A stretch of 64,000 bases of DNA from DASRDE01 sp035938175 (lineage in GTDB: Bacteria > Vulcanimicrobiota > Vulcanimicrobiia > Vulcanimicrobiales > Vulcanimicrobiaceae): NCBI GenBank assembly GCA_035938175.1, contig DASZHD010000052.1, forward strand, positions 1-64,000, given 5' to 3'. How positions within the stretch are numbered: the first letter of the stretch is position 1; each line of letters begins with the position of its first letter. A model generated the notes under the pieces. It saw only the letters and a list, made by a program, of their open reading frames with translations. It had not been told where the DNA came from and searched no databases. The position numbers and the translations under genes are program-made. Below, piece by piece: positions 8,723 to 17,943 of this stretch.

Positions 8723-10414
8723 CTAGGCTTCGGCAGCGCTCCTGTGGATAACTTGTGAGCCTATCACCGGCCGCATCGTCAGCCAAGCGTAGCCCGCGCC
8801 CGCACGGTGTGCGAGCGCCTGGAGTGTATCAGTTTCCTCCGGGACGTAATGCGTATGATCGGTTTTCGGGCCGCAAGCGATGAAACCCACGAGACGCGTT
8901 CGGGCGGTCATTGGCAGCAGCAACGCGCCGCGTAGCACGTGTTGCGGTACGTCGCATTCAAACGGTTCGCTCCAGCGCCGCAAACGCAGAACCGCAAGGT
9001 CGTTCGCGGAGAGCATCGCCGGCAGAGAATCTACTCCGGGCTGCGCCTGAATGAACGTCGTGCCTTCCTCGCTGAATACGGCAACGTATTCGGCATCGAC
9101 GCGCGTACGCAGAGTTTCGAGCGTTTGCGCGAGCAGCTGATTCGGATCTCCGATAAGGTCGACTTCATGTGTGAACCGGCGTATGGCGGCCAGCGCGACG
9201 GCCTGAGCGCGAAAGATTACGCGATTCAGCGCATGCTCCATGCGCTTGTGAACCGTCGTAATCGAAAATCCCAGCGCAAGCGCCAGAGCGGCTTCGGCGA
9301 TCAACTGAAAGCGCGACTGCTCCAGCCATTTTCCGAAACCCCAATCCGCCAAAGCCAGAATGCCGACCATGAGCGTCGTCATGAAACCGAAAATCAAGGC
9401 CCGGCTCACAACGAACCGGATGTCGAACAACCGGTGCTTGAGGATCGTGTAGGCAAGCGCCACCGGCGCGACGATAAGCCATGCCTGCACGATATTGGCA
9501 ACCGGCAATGAAATGACGTTTGCCGCGGCGTTCTCGGCAGCTGTGAAAAAGACGTACGGAAGAAAGGCAATTGCAAAGGCGCCCACTACCCACCGCAGCC
9601 GCGTGCGTTCCGCCTGCGCCGAACCGCTATACCGCGCGATCAGCACGACAATACCCGGAACGTAGAGCGCGGCGATCAGGAACTGTACCCAACCCGTAAT
9701 TTCCTGCGGAAATGGAGCGCCTACCAACGGTACGCCCGACGAGGCGACGTTCAGCGCCGCGAGAACGGGAGCGACGATCCACCAAGCAACTCGCTCCGCG
9801 CGTCTCCAACGCCCTTGCGGACGCGCATCCGGAAAACGCAGTGCAAACGAAAAGAACGCAACAGGTCCAATCGCCGCCAGAACCGGCAGCGTCACGTACG
9901 ACAACAACACCGTCATCCACGGCGGGAAATATTGCAGATCCTGATTGCCGTTATACAAAAATCCAGCGGAAAAAATAAAGAACATCCACGTAGCGGGCGT
10001 CGGGCGGAGCAGCACGAGCGTTGCGGCGATGAGCGTGTATGCAACTAACGCGGTCACCGACGCGAGATCGGTTAGGTTATCGGCAAGGCTTCTCCTACGG
10101 GGATGAGCGACCAGCGCCACCGTTCTCCCCGAACGCAGCGGGAGCACGATCCTACGGCCCCCGTACGCCGAAGGCACAGTGCCGACGATCTGCGAGCGAT
10201 CTACAAACGTCATACGTGCAAGATCCACGACGTCCCCGACGCGCAACCCCTTCGAGGCGGCGTACTCGTCTACGGTCGTTATCACGCCGGAGGAGCTTGT
10301 GGTGATCCCAAAGTTGTTCCATGGAATCCACGGATCGACGATGTCGCCGGCGTTATAAATCAGCGCGCCGAGCGCAAGAAAAACGACGACGGAGACTCGC
10401 ATGAACACGCGCAT
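8723..10414 (-). CDS. Membrane sensor-like protein: PDZ-like, multi-TM and GAF-like regions
   Basis: The ATG at 10414 is preceded by a strong ribosome site (GGAGGAG, seven bases away), giving 563 residues. After one N-terminal membrane helix comes a periplasmic PDZ-like region (about residues 30-95, with GLRVGDVVDL). Then follow about seven or eight hydrophobic segments (to roughly residue 380), a coiled linker (VHKRMEHALNRVIF) and a GAF-like C-terminal domain ending near residue 550. This layout resembles histidine-kinase sensor modules, but no H-box or ATPase domain follows. It lies between miaB and mutS and may be cotranscribed. Ligand and output are unknown. Confidence 0.8.
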   Translation of the reverse strand: MRVFMRVSVVVFLALGALIYNAGDIVDPWIPWNNFGITTSSSGVITTVDEYAASKGLRVGDVVDLARMTFVDRSQIVGTVPSAYGGRRIVLPLRSGRTVALVAHPRRRSLADNLTDLASVTALVAYTLIAATLVLLRPTPATWMFFIFSAGFLYNGNQDLQYFPPWMTVLLSYVTLPVLAAIGPVAFFSFALRFPDARPQGRWRRAERVAWWIVAPVLAALNVASSGVPLVGAPFPQEITGWVQFLIAALYVPGIVVLIARYSGSAQAERTRLRWVVGAFAIAFLPYVFFTAAENAAANVISLPVANIVQAWLIVAPVALAYTILKHRLFDIRFVVSRALIFGFMTTLMVGILALADWGFGKWLEQSRFQLIAEAALALALGFSITTVHKRMEHALNRVIFRAQAVALAAIRRFTHEVDLIGDPNQLLAQTLETLRTRVDAEYVAVFSEEGTTFIQAQPGVDSLPAMLSANDLAVLRLRRWSEPFECDVPQHVLRGALLLPMTARTRLVGFIACGPKTDHTHYVPEETDTLQALAHRAGAGYAWLTMRPVIGSQVIHRSAAEA

Positions 10415-10482
10415 AAAGGCTCCTCCGTTGCTGCACGCTTCGGCGCGTGCCGCGCGGATACTTGCGCCTGCGGTTTCGCTTT

Positions 10483-11886
10483 CTAAATCGCGAGCAAATC
10501 GATTACCGGCGGCTGTACGGGGGTACCGCCGGCCGTGAAGCGCTCGGCGCGAGCGACGATCGTGCCGGCGTTGCCCCAAATGAAGGCCTGTTCGATTTCA
10601 ACGTCGAGCCACGGCTCGCGCGCGTACAACGCTTCCGAATAATCCGGCGGCATCGGCGCGACGACGGTGGAATTGTCCGGGGTTTTGGCGGATAGCCGTG
10701 TCGGATCTTTTTTCGACGGCCCCTGCACGAGCGCGCGCACGACCTTCCCGATTTTGCGGTCCTGATAGGCGCGCGACGCAGCGTTCTGCGCCTCCGCCAA
10801 ACGTTGGAACCGCGCTGTTGAAATCTCCGACGGCACCTGTTCCCAACGCGCTGCGGGCGTGCCGCGACGCGGCGAATACACGAACATATACGCGTTAGCA
10901 AAGATGCCCTCGCGCACGAAGTCGAGCGTCGCGGAAAAATCTTCCTCCGTTTCGCCCGGAAAACCGACGATCAGATCCGTCGTAACCGCCCATCCGGGCA
11001 AATACCGGTGAATCAGGTCCAGCTTCTCGCGAAACTGCGCGGCGGTATATTTTCTGTTCATGCGCCGCAGAACCGGATCGCTTCCCGACTGCAGCGGCAA
11101 GTGCACGCGCGGATTCAATTGCGGTACGTGCGAGAGATCTCGAACGATCTTCTCCGTGAAATCTTTCGGATGCGGTGAAATGAACGTCAAGCGTTCCAAC
11201 CCTGCGACTTGCGCCACGCGCTTGCACAATTCGCCGAAATCCGTGCCGTCCGCCGGATCTTTGTACGCATTCACGGTTTGGCCGACGAGCATCACTTCGC
11301 GCGCGCCCGATCGTACACGTTCTTCGACGTCGGCGATGATTTCAGCCGCCGGACGGTGGTCGAAGCGGCCGCGCACGTGCGGCACGATGCAGAACGTGCA
11401 ATAATAAGAACAGCCGCGCTGCACGGTCACGAACCCGCGCAGGTGCGAAAACGCGTCGGTGACGCAGTCCGCCGCTCCGCCGAACGGCATCAGCAGTGCG
11501 CGCTCCTCCGTCAAATCGGTATCGTCGAACTGCCCGCGCCACTGTGCGAGCGCGTCGCCCATCTGCACGAGTTCCGACGTACCGAACACTGCATCGACGT
11601 GCGGCGCGATCGTCTGCATGCGGTCGCGATCTTGCTCGGCAAGACAGCCCATCACGACCAATTTCAACGCGGGATCGGCGAGCTTGAGGCTCTTGAAGTG
11701 CCCCATGCGTCCGTAGGCGCGGCGCTCCGCGTTGTCGCGAACGGTGCAGGTGTTGAGCACCAGCACGTTTGCATGCTCGGGACGTTCCGCGATGGCATAG
11801 CCGGCAGACGCAGCGCGATCCGCGATGTACTGCGAATCCGCTTCATTCATTTGGCAGCCGAAGGTTTCGATGTAGATGCTCGCCAT
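10483..11886 (-). CDS. miaB: tRNA-2-methylthio-N6-dimethylallyladenosine synthase
   Basis: A radical SAM methylthiotransferase of 467 residues that adds the 2-methylthio group to i6A37 in tRNA. The UPF0004 domain starts with IYIETFGCQMNEADS and continues with LNTCTVRDNAE and GCLAEQ, giving three cysteines for the auxiliary cluster. The radical SAM site is GCSYYCTFCIVPHVRG (near residues 157-164), and a C-terminal TRAM-like segment follows. It works after MiaA, encoded 6 kb downstream in the same direction. Confidence 0.96.
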   Translation of the reverse strand: MASIYIETFGCQMNEADSQYIADRAASAGYAIAERPEHANVLVLNTCTVRDNAERRAYGRMGHFKSLKLADPALKLVVMGCLAEQDRDRMQTIAPHVDAVFGTSELVQMGDALAQWRGQFDDTDLTEERALLMPFGGAADCVTDAFSHLRGFVTVQRGCSYYCTFCIVPHVRGRFDHRPAAEIIADVEERVRSGAREVMLVGQTVNAYKDPADGTDFGELCKRVAQVAGLERLTFISPHPKDFTEKIVRDLSHVPQLNPRVHLPLQSGSDPVLRRMNRKYTAAQFREKLDLIHRYLPGWAVTTDLIVGFPGETEEDFSATLDFVREGIFANAYMFVYSPRRGTPAARWEQVPSEISTARFQRLAEAQNAASRAYQDRKIGKVVRALVQGPSKKDPTRLSAKTPDNSTVVAPMPPDYSEALYAREPWLDVEIEQAFIWGNAGTIVARAERFTAGGTPVQPPVIDLLAI

Positions 11887-11890
11887 TGCG

Positions 11891-12598
11891 CTATTTCGAT
11901 TTGCCCGTCAGAGTAAGTATCAGGTCCAGCGGCAGATACAGTTGGCCGCGAACAAGGCCCGCCGGCGCATCATACACGACATCGCGCCCGTCGACAAGGA
12001 AGCGCGCGTCCCCGATTCGCCCCGCCGCTACGTGCCCGCCCCAGCGGACTATTACCCTGTCGCCGGTAATCCTGGCCGCCGAAGCAGGCATGTACGCATC
12101 GGCGGGGGCGACGACCGCAGAACGTTCCTGCTGCGACGTTCGCAGCAGAACGTGCGTCGTTTGTCCGGGAAAGATCGCGACGGCACGCTCGAATTTGGTG
12201 GCGCCGTCTCTCACGACGAGACGATGCGAACCCGGGCGCAGATCGAACTGCTGCAAGGCGGACTGCGCATCGCCGCCATCGACGCTCGCCGTCGCCTCAT
12301 CGCTCAATCCGTGCAGCACCAGCGAACCGGTCTGGGTCGATCCGTTGATCTCTTGCAATTGGATAACGGCGGGAGTGATCACACCCGAAGTCACGTTTTG
12401 ATCGACTTCCTCGACTCTCCATCCGGTTTTCGTGATCGTCACGGCATGCTTTCCGGCCCGCAGGCCGTCGACCAATAGCGGCGTTCTTCCAATATAACTG
12501 CCGTCGACCCAAACGTCGGCGCCGGCCGGCAGCGTGTTGACGTACAGTCCTCCGAAAGGCAAGACGACGGCCGCCAGCATCAGCAGCAAACGCAGCAT
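11891..12598 (-). CDS. Exported PEGA-domain protein
   Basis: A 235-residue protein with an N-terminal hydrophobic signal segment. A PEGA domain follows (about residues 16-65: LYVNTLPAGADVWVDGSYIG, then LRAGKHAVTITKTGW), then a second, weaker PEGA-like repeat (GSLVLHGL to LRPGSHRLVV). PEGA domains are beta-sandwich modules common on surface or envelope proteins. The C-terminal part (RFLVDGRDVVYD) resembles a CAO-type N domain but is too weak to name. It is divergent from der and four bases upstream of miaB. Role unknown, probably envelope. Confidence 0.82.
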   Translation of the reverse strand: MLRLLLMLAAVVLPFGGLYVNTLPAGADVWVDGSYIGRTPLLVDGLRAGKHAVTITKTGWRVEEVDQNVTSGVITPAVIQLQEINGSTQTGSLVLHGLSDEATASVDGGDAQSALQQFDLRPGSHRLVVRDGATKFERAVAIFPGQTTHVLLRTSQQERSAVVAPADAYMPASAARITGDRVIVRWGGHVAAGRIGDARFLVDGRDVVYDAPAGLVRGQLYLPLDLILTLTGKSK

Positions 12599-12668
12599 GT
12601 CGCGGGATTACCGCGCACCGGCAGGAATCTCCGTTCCCGTGCATCCCCTGCCCGAGCAAGACTCCGCC

Positions 12669-14021
12669 ATGCTGCGCCCGGCTACCGTCGCCATTGTGGG
12701 CCGTCCCAACGTCGGAAAGAGCGCGCTCTTCAACCGCTTGATCGGGCGGCGTTTGGCTATCGTCGAGGACACGCCCGGCGTCACGCGCGACCGGTTGTAC
12801 GGACTCTGCGAGTGGCGCGGCCGCACGTTCAGCCTGGTCGATACCGCGGGGATCGACCCCGAGCAAGATACGCAAGGCGACCACATCGCCGCCTCCACGC
12901 GCCGTCAAGCCGAAGCGGCCGCTCAAGAAGCCGATGCGATCGTGTTCGTCGTCGACGCGGCCTCCGGCCGGCATCCTCTCGACGAGGATGTCGCGAGAAT
13001 TTTGCGCCATACGCGCCGTCCCGTCGTGCTGGTCGCCAACAAAGCGGAATCGCCGAGCGCGGCGCAAGCGATCTACGGCGAATTCGCGCCGTTGGGATTC
13101 GGCGAGCCGGTTGCCGTTTCGGCGATCCACGGGGAGGGTACCGGCGATCTACTCGATCGCGTCGTTGCGCACTTACCGCCCGAAAGCGCGGCGCTGCACG
13201 GTGAAGGCGAACTTGCGCTCGCGCTCGTGGGGCGTCCGAACGTCGGAAAGAGCTCGCTGCTGAATGCGCTGCTGGGCGAGGAGCGCGCCGTCGTTTCCGA
13301 CGTACCGGGGACGACGCGGGACGCGATCGATACGATTCTTCAGTTTCACGAGCACCGCATCCGCTTGATCGACACGGCAGGCGTGCGCAAAAAGCCGCAG
13401 CAGCACGGCGCGATCGAGTATTATGCCGCGCTGCGATCGCTCTCCGCGATTGCGCGCTGCGACATTGCGATACTGCTCTTCGATGCGCTGCACGGAATGC
13501 TGGCGCAAGAACGGCGCCTGGCCGGTATGATTTTGGAAGAGCGCAAAGGTCTGATAATCGTCGGCAACAAGTGGGATTTGGCACGCGAGCAAGGCGAGTA
13601 CAGCCAGGGCGAACTGATCAACGTGATCTACGAGCAAATACCGTTTGCCAGGTTCGCGCCGGTGACGTTTCTATCGGCAAAAACGGGACGGCGGTTGGGC
13701 AGTTTGATGCCGCTCGTCATGCGCGTCGCGAGTAATCTGGATCGCCGAATTCCGACGGCGCAGTTGAATGCCGTCATTCGAGATGCTTCGCTCGCACATC
13801 CCGCGCCGGCAATCGGCGGCAAGCCGTTTAAGATCTACTACTGCTCGCAGCCGGCCGTGCATCCGCCGCTGTTCGTATTCCACTGCAACGATCCGGAGCT
13901 CGTGCAAACGTCGTACCGGCGGTTTTTGGAAAACGTCATACGGCAACATTTCGATTTCGCCGGCGTGCCGCTGACGCTGGAGTTTCGCGAGCGGTCGCGG
14001 GTGGAGCTCGACGAGCAGTGA
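12669..14021 (+). CDS. der: Ribosome biogenesis GTPase Der
   Basis: An essential tandem-GTPase protein that acts in 50S assembly. Domain 1 has GRPNVGKSALFNRL, DTAGID and NKAE; domain 2 has GRPNVGKSSLLNAL, DTAGVRKKP and GNKWDL. A C-terminal KH-like domain (PFKIYYCSQ to PLTLEFRER) ends at residue 450. The ATG at 12669 puts the first P-loop at the usual distance, but an in-frame GTG at 12639 has a better ribosome site (AGGAA at 12623-12627), so the true start may be ten codons earlier. Its stop overlaps the plsY start. Confidence 0.96.
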   Translation: MLRPATVAIVGRPNVGKSALFNRLIGRRLAIVEDTPGVTRDRLYGLCEWRGRTFSLVDTAGIDPEQDTQGDHIAASTRRQAEAAAQEADAIVFVVDAASGRHPLDEDVARILRHTRRPVVLVANKAESPSAAQAIYGEFAPLGFGEPVAVSAIHGEGTGDLLDRVVAHLPPESAALHGEGELALALVGRPNVGKSSLLNALLGEERAVVSDVPGTTRDAIDTILQFHEHRIRLIDTAGVRKKPQQHGAIEYYAALRSLSAIARCDIAILLFDALHGMLAQERRLAGMILEERKGLIIVGNKWDLAREQGEYSQGELINVIYEQIPFARFAPVTFLSAKTGRRLGSLMPLVMRVASNLDRRIPTAQLNAVIRDASLAHPAPAIGGKPFKIYYCSQPAVHPPLFVFHCNDPELVQTSYRRFLENVIRQHFDFAGVPLTLEFRERSRVELDEQ

Positions 14022-14629
14022 GGACCGCGGCCTGGATCGCGGCGGCAATCCTGTCGTTTCTGCTCGGCTCGATACCGTGGGGCGTGGTGATCAGCCGCGC
14101 CTTCTACCGGCGCGACATCCGTCAGGCAGGCAGCGGCAACATCGGGGCGATGAATGCGCTGCGATCGCTGGGCAAGCGCGGTGCCGTTGCGGTTTTGCTG
14201 TTGGACGCGGCGAAAGGCGTCATTCCGCCCGCATTGGTTCTTGCATACTTTCACGATGCGCGGCTCGCGTCGATTGCGGCGGCGCTCGCGGTGCTCGGGC
14301 ATTGTTTCTCGCCGTGGCTGAATTTCAAGGGCGGCAAAGGCGTAGCGACGTCGTTCGGCGCAATCTTCGCGCTCTCGTGGCCGGCGGGACTCGTAGCCGT
14401 CGCCGGCTGGCTTGCCGGCGCGCTGACGACGACGTATTCTTCCGTCGGGTCGATGACGGGAAGCGTACTCGCGGCGATCGCGCTTTGGTTTTTTACGCAT
14501 AACGCGTGGATGACCGGTTACGGCGTGTTCGCGGCGATCCTGATCTTCTACACGCATCGCGAAAACATCGAACGTCTGCGCGCCGGGCGCGAAAGCGGCA
14601 TCGGCTTTTTACAGCGGAAGACGAAGTAG
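14018..14629 (+). CDS. plsY: Acyl-phosphate:glycerol-3-phosphate acyltransferase PlsY
   Basis: An integral membrane acyltransferase of 203 residues that makes lysophosphatidic acid, the first committed step in phospholipid synthesis. Signature motifs are SIPWGVVISR, DIRQAGSGNIGAMNALR and the glycine-rich FKGGKGVATSFG, with five or so membrane segments between them. The GTG start overlaps the der stop as GTGA, implying coupled translation; a hairpin follows the stop. Confidence 0.95.
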   Translation: MRTAAWIAAAILSFLLGSIPWGVVISRAFYRRDIRQAGSGNIGAMNALRSLGKRGAVAVLLLDAAKGVIPPALVLAYFHDARLASIAAALAVLGHCFSPWLNFKGGKGVATSFGAIFALSWPAGLVAVAGWLAGALTTTYSSVGSMTGSVLAAIALWFFTHNAWMTGYGVFAAILIFYTHRENIERLRAGRESGIGFLQRKTK

Positions 14630-14632
14630 GAG

Positions 14633-14658
14633 GATCGGGGGCGTTGCAGCCCCCGATC
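14633..14658. terminator. Putative transcription terminator hairpin between convergent genes
   Basis: A perfect 10-base stem (GATCGGGGGC paired with GCCCCCGATC) with a six-base loop lies just past the plsY stop. It is eight bases from the stop of the convergent metalloprotease gene. There is no strong T tract on either strand, so function as an intrinsic terminator is likely but not certain. Confidence 0.6.
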
Positions 14659-14666
14659 GCGATCGG

Positions 14667-17225
14667 TTACGGACCGCCGGCCGGCGGCAGCGGCCCTGCG
14701 ATCGTTGCGTGCGCCTCGAGCGCTTGTTTTGCAACCGCCGCGAGCGCTTCGACGTGCGCGCGCGTCAGCTCGTCCAGATGCTGCGAGCTCGTCGCGGTAT
14801 TCGCGTCGTGAACCACATGCGTGAGCGTCATACGCGCCATCGCCTGCGCATCCGTCGGCGTCCCCGGTGAGGGCGACGTCCACATCAGACCGAGTTGCTT
14901 CACGAAGCGCATCTGCAGATTGCGTCTCACGACTCCATCGCGAGCTTCCCCTCCGCCGGCTAATTCGCCGAAGACGCCGTTCTCGGCCCAGCCGAACAGA
15001 TCGGTGATGTTCATGGTGCGGCGGCCTGCGTACTTGGTCTGCAGATCGTCGATGCGTTGAAGCGTGAGCGGTGAGAACACCTCGTGCAACGCTTGGTCTT
15101 GCGTCTGCGCGGCAATTTCCACGACCGGAACGTCGTGGCGCGGCGGCGGGTTATAGAACCACGTCTGACCGTTGTTCAGCGAACTCATCTCGGAATACGT
15201 CAGGCGCGTCAGCACCGCCGGATTGAAGCGCCACGCTTCGTCCGAGAAGAGCCAGCGGTCCAGCAGCTGCCAGGCCTTGTGTTCGTCGGCCAGCGACACG
15301 GCTTCCAACGGCGCCTCTTCGCGCGGATCGCCCGCCGCATTGCGCGACAGATATTCTCCGCCGATCGTGTCCGCCGGACGCGTCGCGCACGTGAGATACG
15401 AGAACAACGGCAGCATGAACGCGCGCGTCGCTTCGTCGTACGAGCGCCCGCGCCACGGGAATCGCTGGTTTACGGCATCCATCACGCCGTGGAGCATCTT
15501 CAGCTGCGTTCCGCACCACGCGAGCGGATCGCTCGAAAGATCGAACATCTCCACGCGCGGATCGATCGAATGCCCGCTGGCAAAGCCCGTGGCGTCTTCA
15601 TCGGACGCGAAGCGGTGCATCGGATTCGACCAGTCCGAGGCCCACCGGCGCAGCGTCGGAAGTTCGTCTTCCGGACGCTTCGCGCCCGGAATGTATTGAT
15701 AGCCGTAGCGGATCGCGTAGTAATCGTACGGTCCCAAAACCGTTTGCTCGTAATCTCCGTTCGGCGTGCCTTTCGGCCACAAGTTGGCGATTGGCGTGTA
15801 TTCCATCACCGAACTGGCGACGCCGTACTTGCCGGTAAACGCCTTGCTCTGCAGCTGCGAGGCACTATATGCCAGCGAGCCGATGAAATTGTGCTGCAGT
15901 CCCATGTCGTGCCCCGACTCGTGAAGGACTATCGCACGCTCCAGCAGCTGGTTGAACTGTTCTTCTTCCGTTGCCGTATCGGGCAGCCCGCGTGCGGGCG
16001 CGATCAGAAAGCGGAAAACGAACCCGCTCGCCGCACCGCCGGTGGCGTCGACGTTGACGCCGACGTTCATTTCCTCACCCGTACGCGGATCGTCCACGAT
16101 GAGCGCTTCCGCGCCGTACAGCGGCTGCGTGTTTGCCACCCAGCGCACCATGTTGTGGCGAATGTCTTCCGGATCCCAAGCAGGATCGTTCGGCTGATCC
16201 TTCACCTGAATCGCGTTCAAGATGCCGACTTTCGCGTACGCCTGATTCCACGTCAGCAGCGCAGCGCGCACGGTGTCGCGGTATTGCTGCGGAATCGTGT
16301 TGCTCAAGTAGTAAACGATGGGATTGGTGGCGTTCGAGGGATGCGCCGGGTCTTGCGGCATGAAGTTCCAACGGGTGATGTACTGCAACCCGCGCGTTTC
16401 CAAGTTCTCGCTGGTGAAGTCGATGAGGCCCTGCTCGAAGTAGCCGACGCGCGGATCCGCCAAACGGGGCATGTACCCGTCCTTCGGCGCGGCGATCAGA
16501 TTGTACGTCATGTCGATTTCAACGCTGCGTTCGTCGGGCGCGCTGTCGATCAGGTTGGGCTTTTCGCTTGCCCACGTCTGCGAGACGCGAAGCACGTCGT
16601 TTTGCGGAAACGCTTTCGCTTCGGCAAAAAACGATCGGTCCGAATCTAAATGGTAGCCGTGGAGCGGATTGCCGACCACTTGATCGAAAATCGCCGAGAA
16701 GTTCGCAACGTCGCCCAAAAACGGCGTCGCCGGAATGACGACGGTGTGGTCGTCCTGAGCAACGACCGGAACGACGGCGACAACGGACGCCGGCATCGAG
16801 CGCGCGGTGTCGAACGCTTCGGCCGAATTCGGGCGAACGCGCGTGAACGTGTTGGGCCAACGCAAGATCACTTGATCGTCGACGCGATCGAAATGCAGAA
16901 TCCGCGCAGGTGCGACGTACGGCTCACCCGGCGCAGGGCCGTAACCGCCCAATCCGGTCGACGGCACGGACGTCTCGATGAAATCAGACCCGATTTGATC
17001 CTTCGAAAGCGCCAAATAGAGTTTGCCGTCTTTTTTGACGATTGGAATCAGTCCGGGCAATACTTGCGCGCCCTTTACGAAATCGGCGTACGCGGCCGGC
17101 CCCGAGGGCGGTCCTGCGCCTGCGCCCGCGGGCGGCGCCGGAGCTGCGGGCGCACTCGCCGGCAGCGACATTAATCCGAAGATACCGCTGCAGATAAGCA
17201 GGCGGATAAGAATGGCGATTCGCAT
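14667..17225 (-). CDS. Secreted zinc metalloprotease (DUF5117/DUF4953-like)
   Basis: The start at 17225 follows a good ribosome site (GGGAGG) and begins a signal peptide (MRIAILIRLL to LPASAPAA), giving 852 residues. The catalytic zinc motif HESGHDMGLQH (HExxHxxGxxH, near residue 433) is metzincin-like. The preceding domain (GKLYLALSKDQIGSDFI) and the long C-terminal part match large bacterial zinc-dependent proteases of the DUF5117-DUF4953 type. It probably acts in the periplasm or outside the cell. It is convergent with plsY and divergent from efp. The substrate is unknown. Confidence 0.9.
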   Translation of the reverse strand: MRIAILIRLLICSGIFGLMSLPASAPAAPAPPAGAGAGPPSGPAAYADFVKGAQVLPGLIPIVKKDGKLYLALSKDQIGSDFIETSVPSTGLGGYGPAPGEPYVAPARILHFDRVDDQVILRWPNTFTRVRPNSAEAFDTARSMPASVVAVVPVVAQDDHTVVIPATPFLGDVANFSAIFDQVVGNPLHGYHLDSDRSFFAEAKAFPQNDVLRVSQTWASEKPNLIDSAPDERSVEIDMTYNLIAAPKDGYMPRLADPRVGYFEQGLIDFTSENLETRGLQYITRWNFMPQDPAHPSNATNPIVYYLSNTIPQQYRDTVRAALLTWNQAYAKVGILNAIQVKDQPNDPAWDPEDIRHNMVRWVANTQPLYGAEALIVDDPRTGEEMNVGVNVDATGGAASGFVFRFLIAPARGLPDTATEEEQFNQLLERAIVLHESGHDMGLQHNFIGSLAYSASQLQSKAFTGKYGVASSVMEYTPIANLWPKGTPNGDYEQTVLGPYDYYAIRYGYQYIPGAKRPEDELPTLRRWASDWSNPMHRFASDEDATGFASGHSIDPRVEMFDLSSDPLAWCGTQLKMLHGVMDAVNQRFPWRGRSYDEATRAFMLPLFSYLTCATRPADTIGGEYLSRNAAGDPREEAPLEAVSLADEHKAWQLLDRWLFSDEAWRFNPAVLTRLTYSEMSSLNNGQTWFYNPPPRHDVPVVEIAAQTQDQALHEVFSPLTLQRIDDLQTKYAGRRTMNITDLFGWAENGVFGELAGGGEARDGVVRRNLQMRFVKQLGLMWTSPSPGTPTDAQAMARMTLTHVVHDANTATSSQHLDELTRAHVEALAAVAKQALEAHATIAGPLPPAGGP

Positions 17226-17364
17226 CTGAAACCTCCCTGGACGTGCGACGTTCGTAGCAAGCAAAGGCGCCCCTCCAGGCCAAAAAGCGGGCGTCGTGCG
17301 CAGCTTTGCGGGGGCAACGGTGCCTACAGGGCCTTTGGCTTTGCGGTGCGTATTGGGCCAGGTC

Positions 17365-17928
17365 ATGATTTCATCGAACGACCTGCGCAACGGCGTGACC
17401 ATTTTGGAAAATGGCCAGCTGTGGACCGTGATCGAGTTTTTGCACGTTAAACCGGGCAAGGGATCCGCGTTCGTCAGAACGCGGCTCAAGAACGTGAAAA
17501 CGGGCGCAACGGTGGAAAAGACGTTCCGCGCGGGCGAAAAACTGGAGCGCGCGACGGTCGACAACCGTCAGATGCAGATGCTCTACAATGATTCGGACGG
17601 CTATCATTTCATGGATCAGGAAACGTTCGAAAACGTAACGCTGCAGCGGGAGGTCATCGGCGACCCGGCGGACTTCTTGAAAGACGGCATGATCGTCGAC
17701 GTCCAGTTTCACGACAGCAATCCGATCGGCTGCGATCTTCCCGCGCACGTCGAACTGCGCGTGGAACAAACCGATCCCGGTTTCAAAGGCGACACCGCAA
17801 CCGGCACGACGAAGCCCGCGACGCTCGAAACCAATGCCGTCGTACAAGTGCCGCTCTTCGTCAATCCCGGCGACGTCATTCGCATCGATACGCGGGACCG
17901 CCGGTACATCGGACGCGTCGGCTCGTAG
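17365..17928 (+). CDS. efp: Translation elongation factor P
   Basis: Relieves ribosome stalling at polyproline stretches. The 187-residue protein has the three-domain EF-P pattern: ISSNDLRNGVTI at the start, the tip loop HVKPGKGSAFVRT with the Lys that is modified in many bacteria, and the C-terminal TGTTKPATLETNA and VPLFVNPGDVI. The ATG at 17365 was chosen by homology. EF-P is likely important here, as several secreted proteins in the window have long proline-rich stretches. No modifying enzyme gene is next to it. Confidence 0.96.
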   Translation: MISSNDLRNGVTILENGQLWTVIEFLHVKPGKGSAFVRTRLKNVKTGATVEKTFRAGEKLERATVDNRQMQMLYNDSDGYHFMDQETFENVTLQREVIGDPADFLKDGMIVDVQFHDSNPIGCDLPAHVELRVEQTDPGFKGDTATGTTKPATLETNAVVQVPLFVNPGDVIRIDTRDRRYIGRVGS

Positions 17929-17943
17929 CGCCGCGCACCAAAC

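Noticed and set aside
15084..16649. 521-codon open frame on the plus strand
   Set aside because: It lies antisense to the secreted metalloprotease gene, has Arg/Ala-rich composition typical of GC-rich shadow frames, and no domain motif.
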